A stretch of DNA of 64,000 nt from Geodermatophilus siccatus (GTDB taxonomy: Bacteria > Actinomycetota > Actinomycetes > Mycobacteriales > Geodermatophilaceae), in NCBI RefSeq assembly GCF_900103785.1, contig NZ_FNHE01000003.1, forward strand, positions 1 through 64,000. The letters are read 5' to 3'. Below the pieces are notes generated by a model, which was not told the origin of the DNA, did no database searches, and saw only the letters and a program-made list of their open reading frames with translations. A program made the position numbers and the translations under genes. Positions within the stretch are counted from its first letter, which is position 1, and each line of letters opens with the position of its first letter. Shown piece by piece: positions 56,647-64,000 of this stretch.

Positions 56647-59506
56647 CGTCGGCCGGCCGGCCGGCCAGCCAGGACACCAGCTGGTCGGCCGGCATGGGGC
56701 GGGCGATGTGGTAGCCCTGCGCCACGTCGCAGTTCCACCGGCGCAGGGCGTCGAGTGCAGCCTCGTCCTCCACGCCCTCCACCACCATGGTCATCCCGAG
56801 GTCCCGGCTCAGCTGCAGGGTGCTGCGCACGATCGCGGCCGCCTTCGCGTCCGTGGTGAGCGAGGAGACGAAGCTGCGGTCGAGCTTGAGCTCGTCGACG
56901 GGCAGCGCGCGCAGGTAGGCCAGTGACGAGTAGCCGGTGCCGTAGTCGTCGATCGACAGCCGGACGCCGAGCCGGCGCAGCGCCGCCATCACCTGCTGGC
57001 TGCGCGCCGCGTCGGCCATGAGGACGTCCTCGGTGATCTCGAGGACGAGCGCGTCCGCGGGGACGCCGTACGTGTCCAGCAGGAACCGCACCTGTTCCGG
57101 CAGCGCGACGTCCTGCAGGTTGGAGACCGACAGGTTGACCGCCATGGACAGGAAGTGCCCGGTCGCGCGCCAGTCGCGCAGGTCCCTGATGGCCCGCTCC
57201 AGCACCTGCAGCGCCAGCCGCCGCATGAGCCCCGCCTGCTCGGCCAGCGGCAGGAACGCGCCGGGGGCGAGCAGCCCCCGCTCGGGGTGCTGCCAGCGGA
57301 CGAGCGCCTCCACGCCGGTGACCCGGCCGGTGTGCAGGTCCAGTTTCGGCTGGTAGTGGTTGTCCAGCTGCTCGGCGTCCAGCGCCACGCGCAGGTCTTC
57401 CAAGGTCTGCAGACGGGTGCGCGAGCCGGTGTCCGCGTCGGGCGCCCACACCTCGAAACCGTGCCGGCCCCGCTTGGCCCCGTACATGGCGGTGTCGGCC
57501 CGGGCCAGCAGCAGGGAGCGGTCGCGGCCGTGGTCCGGGCACAGCGAGATGCCGATGCTCGCGTCGACGGTCAGCGACATCCCGTCGAGGACGAACGCCT
57601 CGTGCAGCACGTCACCGATCCGGACGGCCACCTCCCGGGCGCGGGCCTCGTCGGCGTCCGGCAGCAGGACGGCGAACTCGTCGCCGCCCATCCGGGCCAG
57701 CAGGTCGCCCGGCCCCAGGGCCTGCTCCAGGCGCGGACCGACGAGGGACAGCAGGTCGTCGCCGACGGTGTGACCGAAGCTGTCGTTGACCTCCTTGAAC
57801 CGGTCCAGGTCGATCATCGCGACCGCGCACCGGCGCTCGCCGGTGCCGTAGACGGTGCGCTCCAGCTCCTCGGTGAACCGTCGCCGGTTGGCCAGGCCCG
57901 TGAGCGGGTCGTGGTGCGCGTCCCGGGCCAGCTGCTGCAGACGCAGCTGCTCGACCTCGCGGAGCTTGGCGGCCTCCACCACCAGTGAGCCCTCCAGCGC
58001 GACCTGCCGGACGGCCTCGTGCATCGCCGGGGACCACTGGAGGGACGACTCGATCGCGCCGGACACGACCAGGCCGAGCAGCCGGTCGCCGGACAGCAGG
58101 GGCACGCTGACGTAGGAGCGCAGCTGCAGCGCGGTGACCAGCTGGGGGTCGAGCAGGCCGCTGGCCTCGGCGTCCTCGACGAAGACCGGCCGGCGGTCGC
58201 GCACGGTCACCCGCCACAGGGGGATGTCGTCCGCCGCGCTGCCCACGACGAGCTCGGTGATCACCTGCTGGTGCTCGTCCGACCAGTCCAGGTGCTGGAC
58301 CGACTGAACGACGCCGTCGTCGTCGATGAGGTAGGCGGCGCTGCGCTCGGTGCCGGTCAGGTCCTGCACGGCGCGGGCCAGGACCTCCGCCGCCTTGTCC
58401 ACCCCGATGGCCCCGGAGCCGTCGACCAGCATCTGCCGGACGGCGCGGGCCGTGCGCAGCGAGGCCGCGCGGGCCTCGTTGGTGCGGGCCTGCTCGATCA
58501 CGCTGCCCAGGTGGGCGCCGGCTGCCGCAGCGAGCCGGCGGACGTCCTCGGAGAAGGGGCGCAGCCGGGTGCTGTCGAGCGTGAGGACGCCGGAGACGTG
58601 CGGCCGGCGGCCCAGCGGGACGGCGAGGGCCGAGGCGATGGAGAACTCGTCCGCCCACCAGCCCGCCAGCAGCGCGGAGTCCCGGTCCGCGGCCAGCGGC
58701 TGACCGGTGCGCAGCACCGTCTCGGCCAGCTCCAGCGGGACCGGGGCGTTGCGGAACAGCTGCCAGGTCCCGTCGTCGCGACGCCCGTCGGCGTAGCTGG
58801 CCATGCGCGGGACCAGACGGTCGTCCTCGAGCAGGAACACGCATGCGCGCTCCGCGTCGCCGAGTTCGGCCAGCAGCTCGCAGGCCGCCGCGAGCAGGTG
58901 CTCGGTCGACTCGGCCCGGGCGGCGGTCTCGATCAGTCCGAGCAGCACCTCTGCCTGTGCCAGCCGCCGGGCCTCCGACCGGCGCGTCCGGGCCGCCGAC
59001 AGCGCACGGGCGATGGCCGGCGCGGCCTGCCCGACGCGGTCCCCGGCCGCCGCGACCGGCTCGACGGTGAGCACCCCGACGAGCCGGTCGCCGAACAGCA
59101 GCGGCTCGCCGTGGACCGATCGGACGCCGAACCGCGCGGCGATCCCCGGAGCGATGGCATCGGGGTCCCCGTCCTCCACCCGCACCGGCCGGCGGTCGTG
59201 CACCACGGCCGACATCAGGGGTGAGCCGGCCACCGGCATCGCGTGGTGCAGCACGAGGGGGCCCGAGCCCGGCGTCGTCTCCGCGGACACCGACTGCCGG
59301 TAGGGCACGACCGTCCCGGTCGTTGCCTCGTGCACCCACACGGCGACCCGGGACGCCCCGATCTGCTGCCGCAGGCGGGTCAGGAGCCGTTCGACCGCGG
59401 CCTCCGCGTCGTAGGGGGTGGACGCGCTGGCGCTGAGGAGCCTGGCAACGGACACGTCTCGGGTGTCGGCCGTCGGCGCACGGGTGTTGAGCCGGCCGGC
59501 CCCCAC
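56633..59506 (-). CDS. Multi-GAF GGDEF-EAL cyclic-di-GMP signalling protein
   Basis: A 957-residue soluble protein. Three GAF-like sensor domains occupy about 15-170, 190-340 and 345-520 ('RLLSASASTPYDAEAAVERL', 'VLLGLIETAARAESTEHLLA', 'AEVLARAVQDLTGTERSAAY'). The cyclase domain follows with 'RMGGDEFAVLLPDADEAR'; the inhibitory RxxD is degenerate ('GPGDLLARM'). The EAL domain starts 'VTGVEALVRWQHPERGLLAP' and keeps 'EITEDVLMADAARSQ' and 'SIDDYGTGYSSLAYL'. No membrane segments. GTG 59506 is the furthest start; GTG near 59457 is possible. Its stop sits inside a tandem repeat. Confidence 0.92.
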   Translation of the reverse strand: MGAGRLNTRAPTADTRDVSVARLLSASASTPYDAEAAVERLLTRLRQQIGASRVAVWVHEATTGTVVPYRQSVSAETTPGSGPLVLHHAMPVAGSPLMSAVVHDRRPVRVEDGDPDAIAPGIAARFGVRSVHGEPLLFGDRLVGVLTVEPVAAAGDRVGQAAPAIARALSAARTRRSEARRLAQAEVLLGLIETAARAESTEHLLAAACELLAELGDAERACVFLLEDDRLVPRMASYADGRRDDGTWQLFRNAPVPLELAETVLRTGQPLAADRDSALLAGWWADEFSIASALAVPLGRRPHVSGVLTLDSTRLRPFSEDVRRLAAAAGAHLGSVIEQARTNEARAASLRTARAVRQMLVDGSGAIGVDKAAEVLARAVQDLTGTERSAAYLIDDDGVVQSVQHLDWSDEHQQVITELVVGSAADDIPLWRVTVRDRRPVFVEDAEASGLLDPQLVTALQLRSYVSVPLLSGDRLLGLVVSGAIESSLQWSPAMHEAVRQVALEGSLVVEAAKLREVEQLRLQQLARDAHHDPLTGLANRRRFTEELERTVYGTGERRCAVAMIDLDRFKEVNDSFGHTVGDDLLSLVGPRLEQALGPGDLLARMGGDEFAVLLPDADEARAREVAVRIGDVLHEAFVLDGMSLTVDASIGISLCPDHGRDRSLLLARADTAMYGAKRGRHGFEVWAPDADTGSRTRLQTLEDLRVALDAEQLDNHYQPKLDLHTGRVTGVEALVRWQHPERGLLAPGAFLPLAEQAGLMRRLALQVLERAIRDLRDWRATGHFLSMAVNLSVSNLQDVALPEQVRFLLDTYGVPADALVLEITEDVLMADAARSQQVMAALRRLGVRLSIDDYGTGYSSLAYLRALPVDELKLDRSFVSSLTTDAKAAAIVRSTLQLSRDLGMTMVVEGVEDEAALDALRRWNCDVAQGYHIARPMPADQLVSWLAGRPADAVVS

Positions 59507-59540
59507 TGCCCCCGGCGGGTGACCTCGCCGCGGGACGGCC

Positions 59541-60293
59541 TCAGGCCGGTGCGTACCGGTAGTGGTAGCGGTGGTGCTCGATGAGGCCCGCCTGCCGGTA
59601 GAGCGCCCGTGCCGGGGCGTTGGACGCCGACACCTGCAGGTACACCCAGTGGGCGCCGTGCCCGGCGCCCCAGCGCTGCAGCGCGGCCATGACGGCGGTC
59701 GCCAGCCCCTGCCGGCGGTACCGCTCCTCGACGGTCACCGCGGCGACGCCGAGCCAGCCGTCGGTGACGACCCCGCGGGCGACGGCGGCCAGCGGGGCCG
59801 GCGGCGGGTCGAGGCGCACCGAGGCGAAGACGACGTCGTCGGCGTTGACGAGCACGGCGCGGGCGGTGGGCGGCAGCGGCCGGCCGCGGTGCCGGTAGCC
59901 GGCCAGCCAGGCGTCGCCCGGCTCGGGGGAGAGGTCGACCGGGACGCCGTCGGCCGGCGCCGGCGTGAGCGGCCCGGTCAGCACCAGCACGTCCTCGTCG
60001 CGCTCCCACCCGGCCGCGGCGAAGGCGGCGTCGGCGGCGCGGGACTGGCGGCCCGGCAGCATCGCGCACGGCCGCAGCCCGCGGTCGGTGTACCAGCGGG
60101 TGACGGCGTCCACCGCGTCGGGCAGCGGCATGCCGGGGTCGCCGACGACCAGCGCGGAGTTGGCCCGACCGGTGAAGCCGCCACCCGCGCGCAGCAGCCA
60201 CTCGCCGAGCGGCGCCTCGTCCCCGCCGCGCCAGCCGCGGGTGGCGAGGAGCTCGAGGCCTGCGACGTCGAGGGGTGAGCGGCTCTGTCCCAC
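59541..60293 (-). CDS. GNAT acetyltransferase of the cg3035/Rv0428c type
   Basis: A 250-residue protein. The N-terminal half has the family-specific 'LELLATRGWRGGDEAPLGEW' and 'LLRAGGGFTGRANSALVVGD', the C-terminal half is the GNAT fold with 'VAAVTVEERYRRQGLATAVM' as acetyl-CoA loop and 'SNAPARALYRQAGLIEHHRY'. The family sits near fdxA in many actinomycetes. Substrate unknown. GTG 60293 has AGGA seven bases upstream; ATG 60329 is an alternative. Divergent from fdxA. Confidence 0.87.
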   Translation of the reverse strand: MGQSRSPLDVAGLELLATRGWRGGDEAPLGEWLLRAGGGFTGRANSALVVGDPGMPLPDAVDAVTRWYTDRGLRPCAMLPGRQSRAADAAFAAAGWERDEDVLVLTGPLTPAPADGVPVDLSPEPGDAWLAGYRHRGRPLPPTARAVLVNADDVVFASVRLDPPPAPLAAVARGVVTDGWLGVAAVTVEERYRRQGLATAVMAALQRWGAGHGAHWVYLQVSASNAPARALYRQAGLIEHHRYHYRYAPA

Positions 60294-60466
60294 GGTCCGA
60301 TCCTGCGCCGTCCGCAGGGGCGCCATCCGGCGGGGTCTGACCCGGCCGGGGCCGACGGGGCCACCCGTTCCGTTTCGCGAGAGCGTCACGGGCCATACTT
60401 GAGGCCAGAGACGACCGGCCGTCGCGCCGGCGGAGCAGCCCCGCACGTCCCCGGGAGGGAACACCC

Positions 60467-60793
60467 GTGACCTACGTCATCACCCAGGCCTGCGTCGACG
60501 TCCTCGACAAGGCGTGCATCGACGAGTGCCCGGTGGACTGCATCTACGAGGGCGACCGGATGCTCTACATCCACCCCGACGAGTGCGTGGACTGCGGCGC
60601 CTGCGAGCCGGTGTGCCCGGTGGAGGCCATCTACTACGAGGACGACGTCCCGGACAAGTGGAAGGACTTCTACAACGCCAACGTGGAGTTCTTCTCCGAC
60701 CTGGGCAGCCCCGGTGGTGCCGCCAAGACCGGCAAGATCGGCAAGGACCACCCGCTCGTCGCCGCGCTGCCGCCGCAGGGTGAGGGTCACTGA
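60467..60793 (+). CDS. fdxA: Seven-iron ferredoxin
   Basis: A 108-residue 3Fe-4S/4Fe-4S ferredoxin of the FdxA type: cluster cysteines in 'TQACVDVLDKACIDECPVDC' and 'DECVDCGACEPVCPVEAIYY', then the characteristic 'VPDKWKDFYNANVEFFSDLG' tail. It delivers low-potential electrons, in actinomycetes to P450s and biosynthetic reductases. GTG 60467 has GGGAGGGA upstream. Its TGA overlaps the apparent CTG start of dapC (CTGA), so the two genes are coupled. Confidence 0.96.
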   Translation: MTYVITQACVDVLDKACIDECPVDCIYEGDRMLYIHPDECVDCGACEPVCPVEAIYYEDDVPDKWKDFYNANVEFFSDLGSPGGAAKTGKIGKDHPLVAALPPQGEGH

Positions 60794-61911
60794 CCACCAC
60801 CACCCCGGGGACGGCGGCCGGTCGACTGCCCGACTTCCCCTGGGACTCGCTGAGAGCGGCGCGGGCCCAGGCGGCCCGGCACCCCGGCGGCGTCGTCGAC
60901 CTCTCCATCGGGACGCCGGTCGACGACACGCCCCAGCTGCTGGCCACCGCCCTGGCCGGTGCGGGCAACGCGCCGGGCTACCCGACCGCCCTGGGCACCG
61001 CCGAGCTGCGGACCGCGGCGGCCGGCTGGCTGCAGCGCCGGCTGGGCGTGCGGCTGGCCGACCCGCTCGGCGCCGTCCCCTCGGTGATCCCCACCGTCGG
61101 GTCCAAGGAGCTCGTCGCGCTGCTGCCGACCCTGCTCGGGCTGCGCGGCGCCGGCACGGTGCTGATCCCCGAGGTCGCCTACCCGACCTACGAGGTCGGC
61201 GCGGTGCTGGCCGGGCTCACCGTGCGGCGGACCGACACCCCACCGGACGACGCCGCGAGCGTGGTCCTGGTGTGGCTGAACTCCCCGGGCAACCCGCACG
61301 GCCGGGTGCTCACCGACGACGAGCTGCGCGCCTGGGTGGCCTTCGGCCGCGCGCACGGCGTGCCGGTGGTCGCCGACGAGTGCTACGCCACCCTCGGGTG
61401 GGACGTCGAGCCGCGCTCGGTCCTGCACCCGGAGGTCGCGGGGGACGACCACGCCGGGCTGCTCGCGGTGCACTCGCTGTCCAAGCAGTCGACCGCCGCG
61501 GGCTACCGCGCGGGGCTGCTCTCGGGCGACCCGGCGCTGGTCCGCCAGGTGTGGGAGGTGCGCCGGCACCTCGGACTGCTGGTGCCCACGCCGGTGCAGG
61601 CCGCGATGGCCGCCGGCCTCGCCGACGACGGTCACGTCGACGAGCAGCGGGAGCGCTACCGCGCCCGCCGCGACCGCCTGGCCGCCGCCGTCCGGGCCGC
61701 CGGCGCGCGCATCGACCACTCCGAGGCCGGGCTGTACCTCTGGGTCACCCGCGACGAGGACTGCTGGACGACGATCGACTGGCTCGCGGGGCTGGGCGTC
61801 GTGGCCGCGCCGGGCTCCTTCTACGGGCCGGCGGGCGCGCGGCACGTGCGCATGGCGCTCACCGCCACCGACGAGCGGATCGACGCGGCCGTGGAGCGGC
61901 TCGCCGGCTGA
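60790..61911 (+). CDS. dapC: N-succinyldiaminopimelate aminotransferase, apparent CTG start
   Basis: A 373-residue PLP-dependent class I aminotransferase of the lysine/diaminopimelate pathway. Conserved parts are 'GRLPDFPWDSLRAARAQAAR' at the N-terminus, 'VVWLNSPGNPHGRVL'-like NPxG loop, and the PLP Lys in 'AVHSLSKQSTAAGYRAGLLS'. No ATG, GTG or TTG lies before the conserved 'LPDFPWD' in frame after the fdxA stop, but CTG at 60790 overlaps that stop exactly as GTGA does elsewhere (CTGA), with GAGGG just upstream. A start at GTG 61048 would remove 86 conserved residues. Confidence 0.93.
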   Translation: MTTTTPGTAAGRLPDFPWDSLRAARAQAARHPGGVVDLSIGTPVDDTPQLLATALAGAGNAPGYPTALGTAELRTAAAGWLQRRLGVRLADPLGAVPSVIPTVGSKELVALLPTLLGLRGAGTVLIPEVAYPTYEVGAVLAGLTVRRTDTPPDDAASVVLVWLNSPGNPHGRVLTDDELRAWVAFGRAHGVPVVADECYATLGWDVEPRSVLHPEVAGDDHAGLLAVHSLSKQSTAAGYRAGLLSGDPALVRQVWEVRRHLGLLVPTPVQAAMAAGLADDGHVDEQRERYRARRDRLAAAVRAAGARIDHSEAGLYLWVTRDEDCWTTIDWLAGLGVVAAPGSFYGPAGARHVRMALTATDERIDAAVERLAG

Positions 61912-62011
61912 GCAGGCGCGTGACGCACCCCGGGTGCTCATCCGGTCCCGGGCGCCGCCCGGGCGACCCCGCGGAGCCCGGCCGCTCGATGCGGGACCGG
62001 GGCCCGGCCGT

Positions 62012-62686
62012 TCAGACGGGCGTGGCGCCCGAGCAGAGCGCGTCCGTGGAGCCGTCGGACCGGAGTGCGCGCACCAGTTCCTCGGACAGTTCCTGCCACT
62101 GCTGGTACAGCTCCGGGTATCCGGAGCGCTGGACGGCTTGCGCGACCTCCGTCAGCCGGCCGCTCTCCCATCCCGGGATCCGGACGAGGTGGTCGTAGAA
62201 CCTGCCGGCGGCGTAGACGGGGTCCTGCACCTGCTCCGGCGTCCCCCACCCCTGCGAGGGGCGCTGCTGGAAAAGGCCGAGGGAGTCCCGGTCGCCGTAG
62301 TCGAGGTTGCGCAGCCGTGACTCCTGCATCGCCGTGGCCAGGGCGATGACGACGGCCCGCTCCGGAAGTCCACGTTCGTAGCCGACCTGCGCGATGGTCT
62401 GCGCGTTGCCGATCTGCTCACCGGTGAGCCGCACGCCGGTCACCGGCAGCGTGCACTCCGCGGTCGCCATCGGGACGTCCTCCCCGTCGGCGTGGACCGA
62501 GAGCGCGACGAGCGCGACCACGGCCAGCACCGCCGCGAGCCACCCCCAGGACGCCGCGGTCTGCGCGGGTCCACGGCGGACCGGTGCGCGCCGTCCGGAC
62601 GAGCGGGGCCGGGCGGTGGGGCGACGCGCCGGCGGCCGGCGCGCGGACGTGGTCCGCCGTGCCGTCGCGGTGCGTGTGCTGCTCAT
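62012..62686 (-). CDS. Membrane-anchored lysozyme-like (transglycosylase-fold) protein
   Basis: A 224-residue protein. An Arg-rich cytosolic N-terminus is followed by one membrane helix 'WGWLAAVLAVVALVALSVHA' (about 48-67), then an extracellular domain with 'IAQVGYERGLPERAVVIALA', 'TAMQESRLRNLDYGDRDSLG' and 'LFQQRPSQGWGTPEQVQDPV'. Glu in 'MQESRL' and 'SLGLFQQRPSQGWG' mirror the catalytic Glu and G-L-x-Q motif of lysozyme-like domains, a family widespread in actinomycetes. Lytic activity is likely but untested. ATG 62686, downstream of dapD on the same strand with a repeat between. Confidence 0.8.
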   Translation of the reverse strand: MSSTRTATARRTTSARRPPARRPTARPRSSGRRAPVRRGPAQTAASWGWLAAVLAVVALVALSVHADGEDVPMATAECTLPVTGVRLTGEQIGNAQTIAQVGYERGLPERAVVIALATAMQESRLRNLDYGDRDSLGLFQQRPSQGWGTPEQVQDPVYAAGRFYDHLVRIPGWESGRLTEVAQAVQRSGYPELYQQWQELSEELVRALRSDGSTDALCSGATPV

Positions 62687-62770
62687 CGTCCGCGACTGTA
62701 GGGCCGGATCCTGGACGGGTCCTGGACCGGCGCACGAGGTGTCGGCCCCGGTGACGTGCTGGAACGGCAA

Positions 62771-62825
62771 TCCTCCAGGGGTCCCGCGCCGAGCTCGCGA
62801 GGCGTGGGGTGGAGGGTGGCCCCTC
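62771..62825. repeat. Hairpin repeat, copy R5 (after dapD)
   Basis: On the minus strand it begins at the dapD stop (TGAGGGGCCACCCTCC), with core GCCTCGCGAGCTCGG and GCGGGACCCCTGGAGGA. It is more diverged than R3 and R4 but shares the same position after a stop codon and the same core. Confidence 0.7.
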
Positions 62826-63798
62826 AATTGCTGTGCAGCGCCGCGTTCAGCTCGCCCCAGGTGCCCGTCCGCGGCAGGGCCTCCAGCGCGCCGGAGACCG
62901 AGTTGCGGCGGAACAGCAGCCCGTCCCGCCCGGAGAGCTCGGCGGCCTTCACCACCGAGCCGTCGGGCAGGGTCACCCGCGAGCCGGCGGTCACGTAGCA
63001 GCCGGCCTCCACGACGCAGTTGTCGCCGAGGGAGATGCCGATGCCCGCGTTGGCGCCCAGCAGGCAGCCCGAGCCGATCGAGACGACCTGCTTCCCGCCG
63101 CCGGACAGGGTGCCCATGATCGAGGCGCCGCCGCCGATGTCGCTGTCGGGGCCGACGACGACGCCCGCGCTGATCCGGCCCTCGACCATCGACGGCCCGA
63201 GCGTGCCGGCGTTGTAGTTGACGAAGCCCTCGTGCATGACCGTCGTCCCCTCGGCGAGGTGGGCGCCCAGCCGCACCCGGTCGCCGTCCGCGATGCGGAC
63301 GCCGGAGGGGATCACGTAGTCGACCATCCGCGGGAACTTGTCGACGCCGTGGACGGTGACCTGCCCGTGCGCGGCGCGCAGCCGGTGCGGGTTGAAGGAG
63401 GCGGCCTCGACCGGGCCGACGCTGGTCCAGGCGACGTTGGTGAGCAGACCGAAGACGCCGTCCATGTTGATGCCGCGGGGCTGCACCAGCCGGTGGGAGA
63501 GCAGGTGCAGCCGCAGCCAGACGTCGTGGGTGTCGGCCGGCGGTGCGGACAGGTCCGCGATGACCGTCCGGACGGCGACCACCTCCACGCCGCGTGACTC
63601 GTCGCTGCGCACCAGCCCGCCGTAGTCGGGGCCGAGCTCGCCGGAGATCTCGAGCGCGCCCAGGCGGGTGGTGCCGGTCCCGGCGCCCTCGGGCGCGCCG
63701 AGCCGCGGCTCGGGGTACCAGGTGTCGAGCACCGTCCCGGCGCGGGTGACGGTGGCCAGACCGGCGGCGACGGCGGAGAGCGGGGCGGAGTCGGTCAC
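62824..63798 (-). CDS. dapD: Tetrahydrodipicolinate N-succinyltransferase
   Basis: A 324-residue actinobacterial-type DapD, adding a succinyl group in diaminopimelate/lysine synthesis. The N-terminal domain has '[20 protein letters not shown]' and '[20 protein letters not shown]'; the left-handed beta-helix shows repeated hexapeptides through '[20 protein letters not shown]', '[20 protein letters not shown]' and '[20 protein letters not shown]'. GTG 63798 ('[13 protein letters not shown]') is chosen; the open frame up to 63900 is not conserved. It acts in the same pathway as dapC encoded 900 bp away. Confidence 0.95.
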   Translation of the reverse strand: MTDSAPLSAVAAGLATVTRAGTVLDTWYPEPRLGAPEGAGTGTTRLGALEISGELGPDYGGLVRSDESRGVEVVAVRTVIADLSAPPADTHDVWLRLHLLSHRLVQPRGINMDGVFGLLTNVAWTSVGPVEAASFNPHRLRAAHGQVTVHGVDKFPRMVDYVIPSGVRIADGDRVRLGAHLAEGTTVMHEGFVNYNAGTLGPSMVEGRISAGVVVGPDSDIGGGASIMGTLSGGGKQVVSIGSGCLLGANAGIGISLGDNCVVEAGCYVTAGSRVTLPDGSVVKAAELSGRDGLLFRRNSVSGALEALPRTGTWGELNAALHSN

Positions 63799-63950
63799 GG
63801 GGACGACGCTACCGAGCGCCGGTCCCGTGCTGCCGACTCGGTCGGGAGCCGGGTGCCCGGCCCCGTGCACCCTCGACCGTCCGCTCCCGCTGCCCACCAT
63901 GAGGGGCAGGGGGAGAGGTCCCCGGGAGACAGGAGTGCCCGCCCGGCCGG

Positions 63951-63972
63951 CTGTGGTGAACGGTGGGTGACG
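63951..63972 (-). promoter_or_regulatory. Second PHO-box-like direct repeat
   Basis: GGTGAAC at 63955 and GGTGAC at 63966 repeat with an 11-base period inside CTGTGGTGAAC-GGTGGGTGACG, closely matching the phoX site at 40607-40628 (GGCTGGTGAAC-GGCAGGTGACG). It lies upstream of dapD and of whatever gene starts beyond the window, so its target is unknown. Confidence 0.4.
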
Positions 63973-64000
63973 GGCCGGTGCCGCTGGGCGCGCTTCGGCG

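Overview
The window is very GC-rich (about 73-75 % by eye) and reads as a chromosomal piece of a high-GC actinomycete. Frequent GTG starts, ATGA/GTGA overlaps, a MshB-type mycothiol deacetylase, PspC and ANTAR proteins, an actinobacterial sulfite-reductase operon with its 'RHIDLALVSS' leader peptide, a cg3035/Rv0428c-type GNAT and the fdxA-dapC-dapD block all support this. The style of the dispersed GC-rich hairpin repeats suggests Geodermatophilaceae (Blastococcus, Geodermatophilus, Modestobacter); the genus is an inference.

Region by region. 1-695: the right end of an IS481-type element, inserted at the CTAG stop of an HTH gene. 692-1673: HTH gene and an isochorismatase-like gene. 1764-11073: nine minus-strand genes, nearly all joined by 4-bp overlaps. 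In transcription order they encode an eukaryote-type inositol-phosphate synthase, an HD-like protein, a SAM methyltransferase, a Gfo/Idh oxidoreductase, a zinc-ribbon metallo-beta-lactamase-fold protein, a YcaO protein, an IolE/IolI-like TIM barrel, a GT4 glycosyltransferase and a PIG-L deacetylase. This set looks like an undescribed pathway to an inositol-derived glycoside and is the main novelty candidate. 11193-13442: GrpB, cupin and YchF. 13823-14670: a tiny acidic protein coupled to an M15-like peptidoglycan hydrolase. 14870-17529: alpha/beta hydrolase and an EthA-like Baeyer-Villiger monooxygenase. 17632-25288: envelope/stress accessory genes (PRC-barrel, SRPBCC, patatin, methyltransferase, aldo-keto reductase, PspC, LURP-one-like, ANTAR). 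25385-29788: a decayed gene, a GGDEF-EAL protein and an M1 metallopeptidase lipoprotein.

29907-35597: sdhCAB, divergent from a sulfite-oxidase-like molybdoenzyme with its flavin reductase, and a GNAT. 35771-42957: CrtA-like monooxygenase, membrane proteins, a formate/nitrite transporter, a broken beta-lactamase-family gene, DUF1990, a HipA-like kinase with DUF3037, and PhoX behind a PHO-box-like site. 43028-47493: sulfur assimilation (pterin dehydratase, cysH, a zinc-ribbon small protein, sirA, leader peptide, cysC, Rrf2 regulator). 47529-48923: SRPBCC-Nudix fusion, VOC, CsbD. 49267-55103: a complete peptide ABC importer (binding protein, two permeases, two ATPases). 55284-63798: mshB with its membrane partner, a GAF-GGDEF-EAL protein, GNAT, fdxA-dapC (dapC apparently starting at CTG), a membrane-anchored lysozyme-like protein and dapD.

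Three themes cut across the window. Genes are tightly packed with translational coupling. A family of 55-70-bp hairpin repeats sits directly after stop codons, and two or three copies have been captured inside open reading frames. Several small genes (13823-13999, 44153-44329, 46096-46191) are too short for ordinary ORF calling but are well supported.
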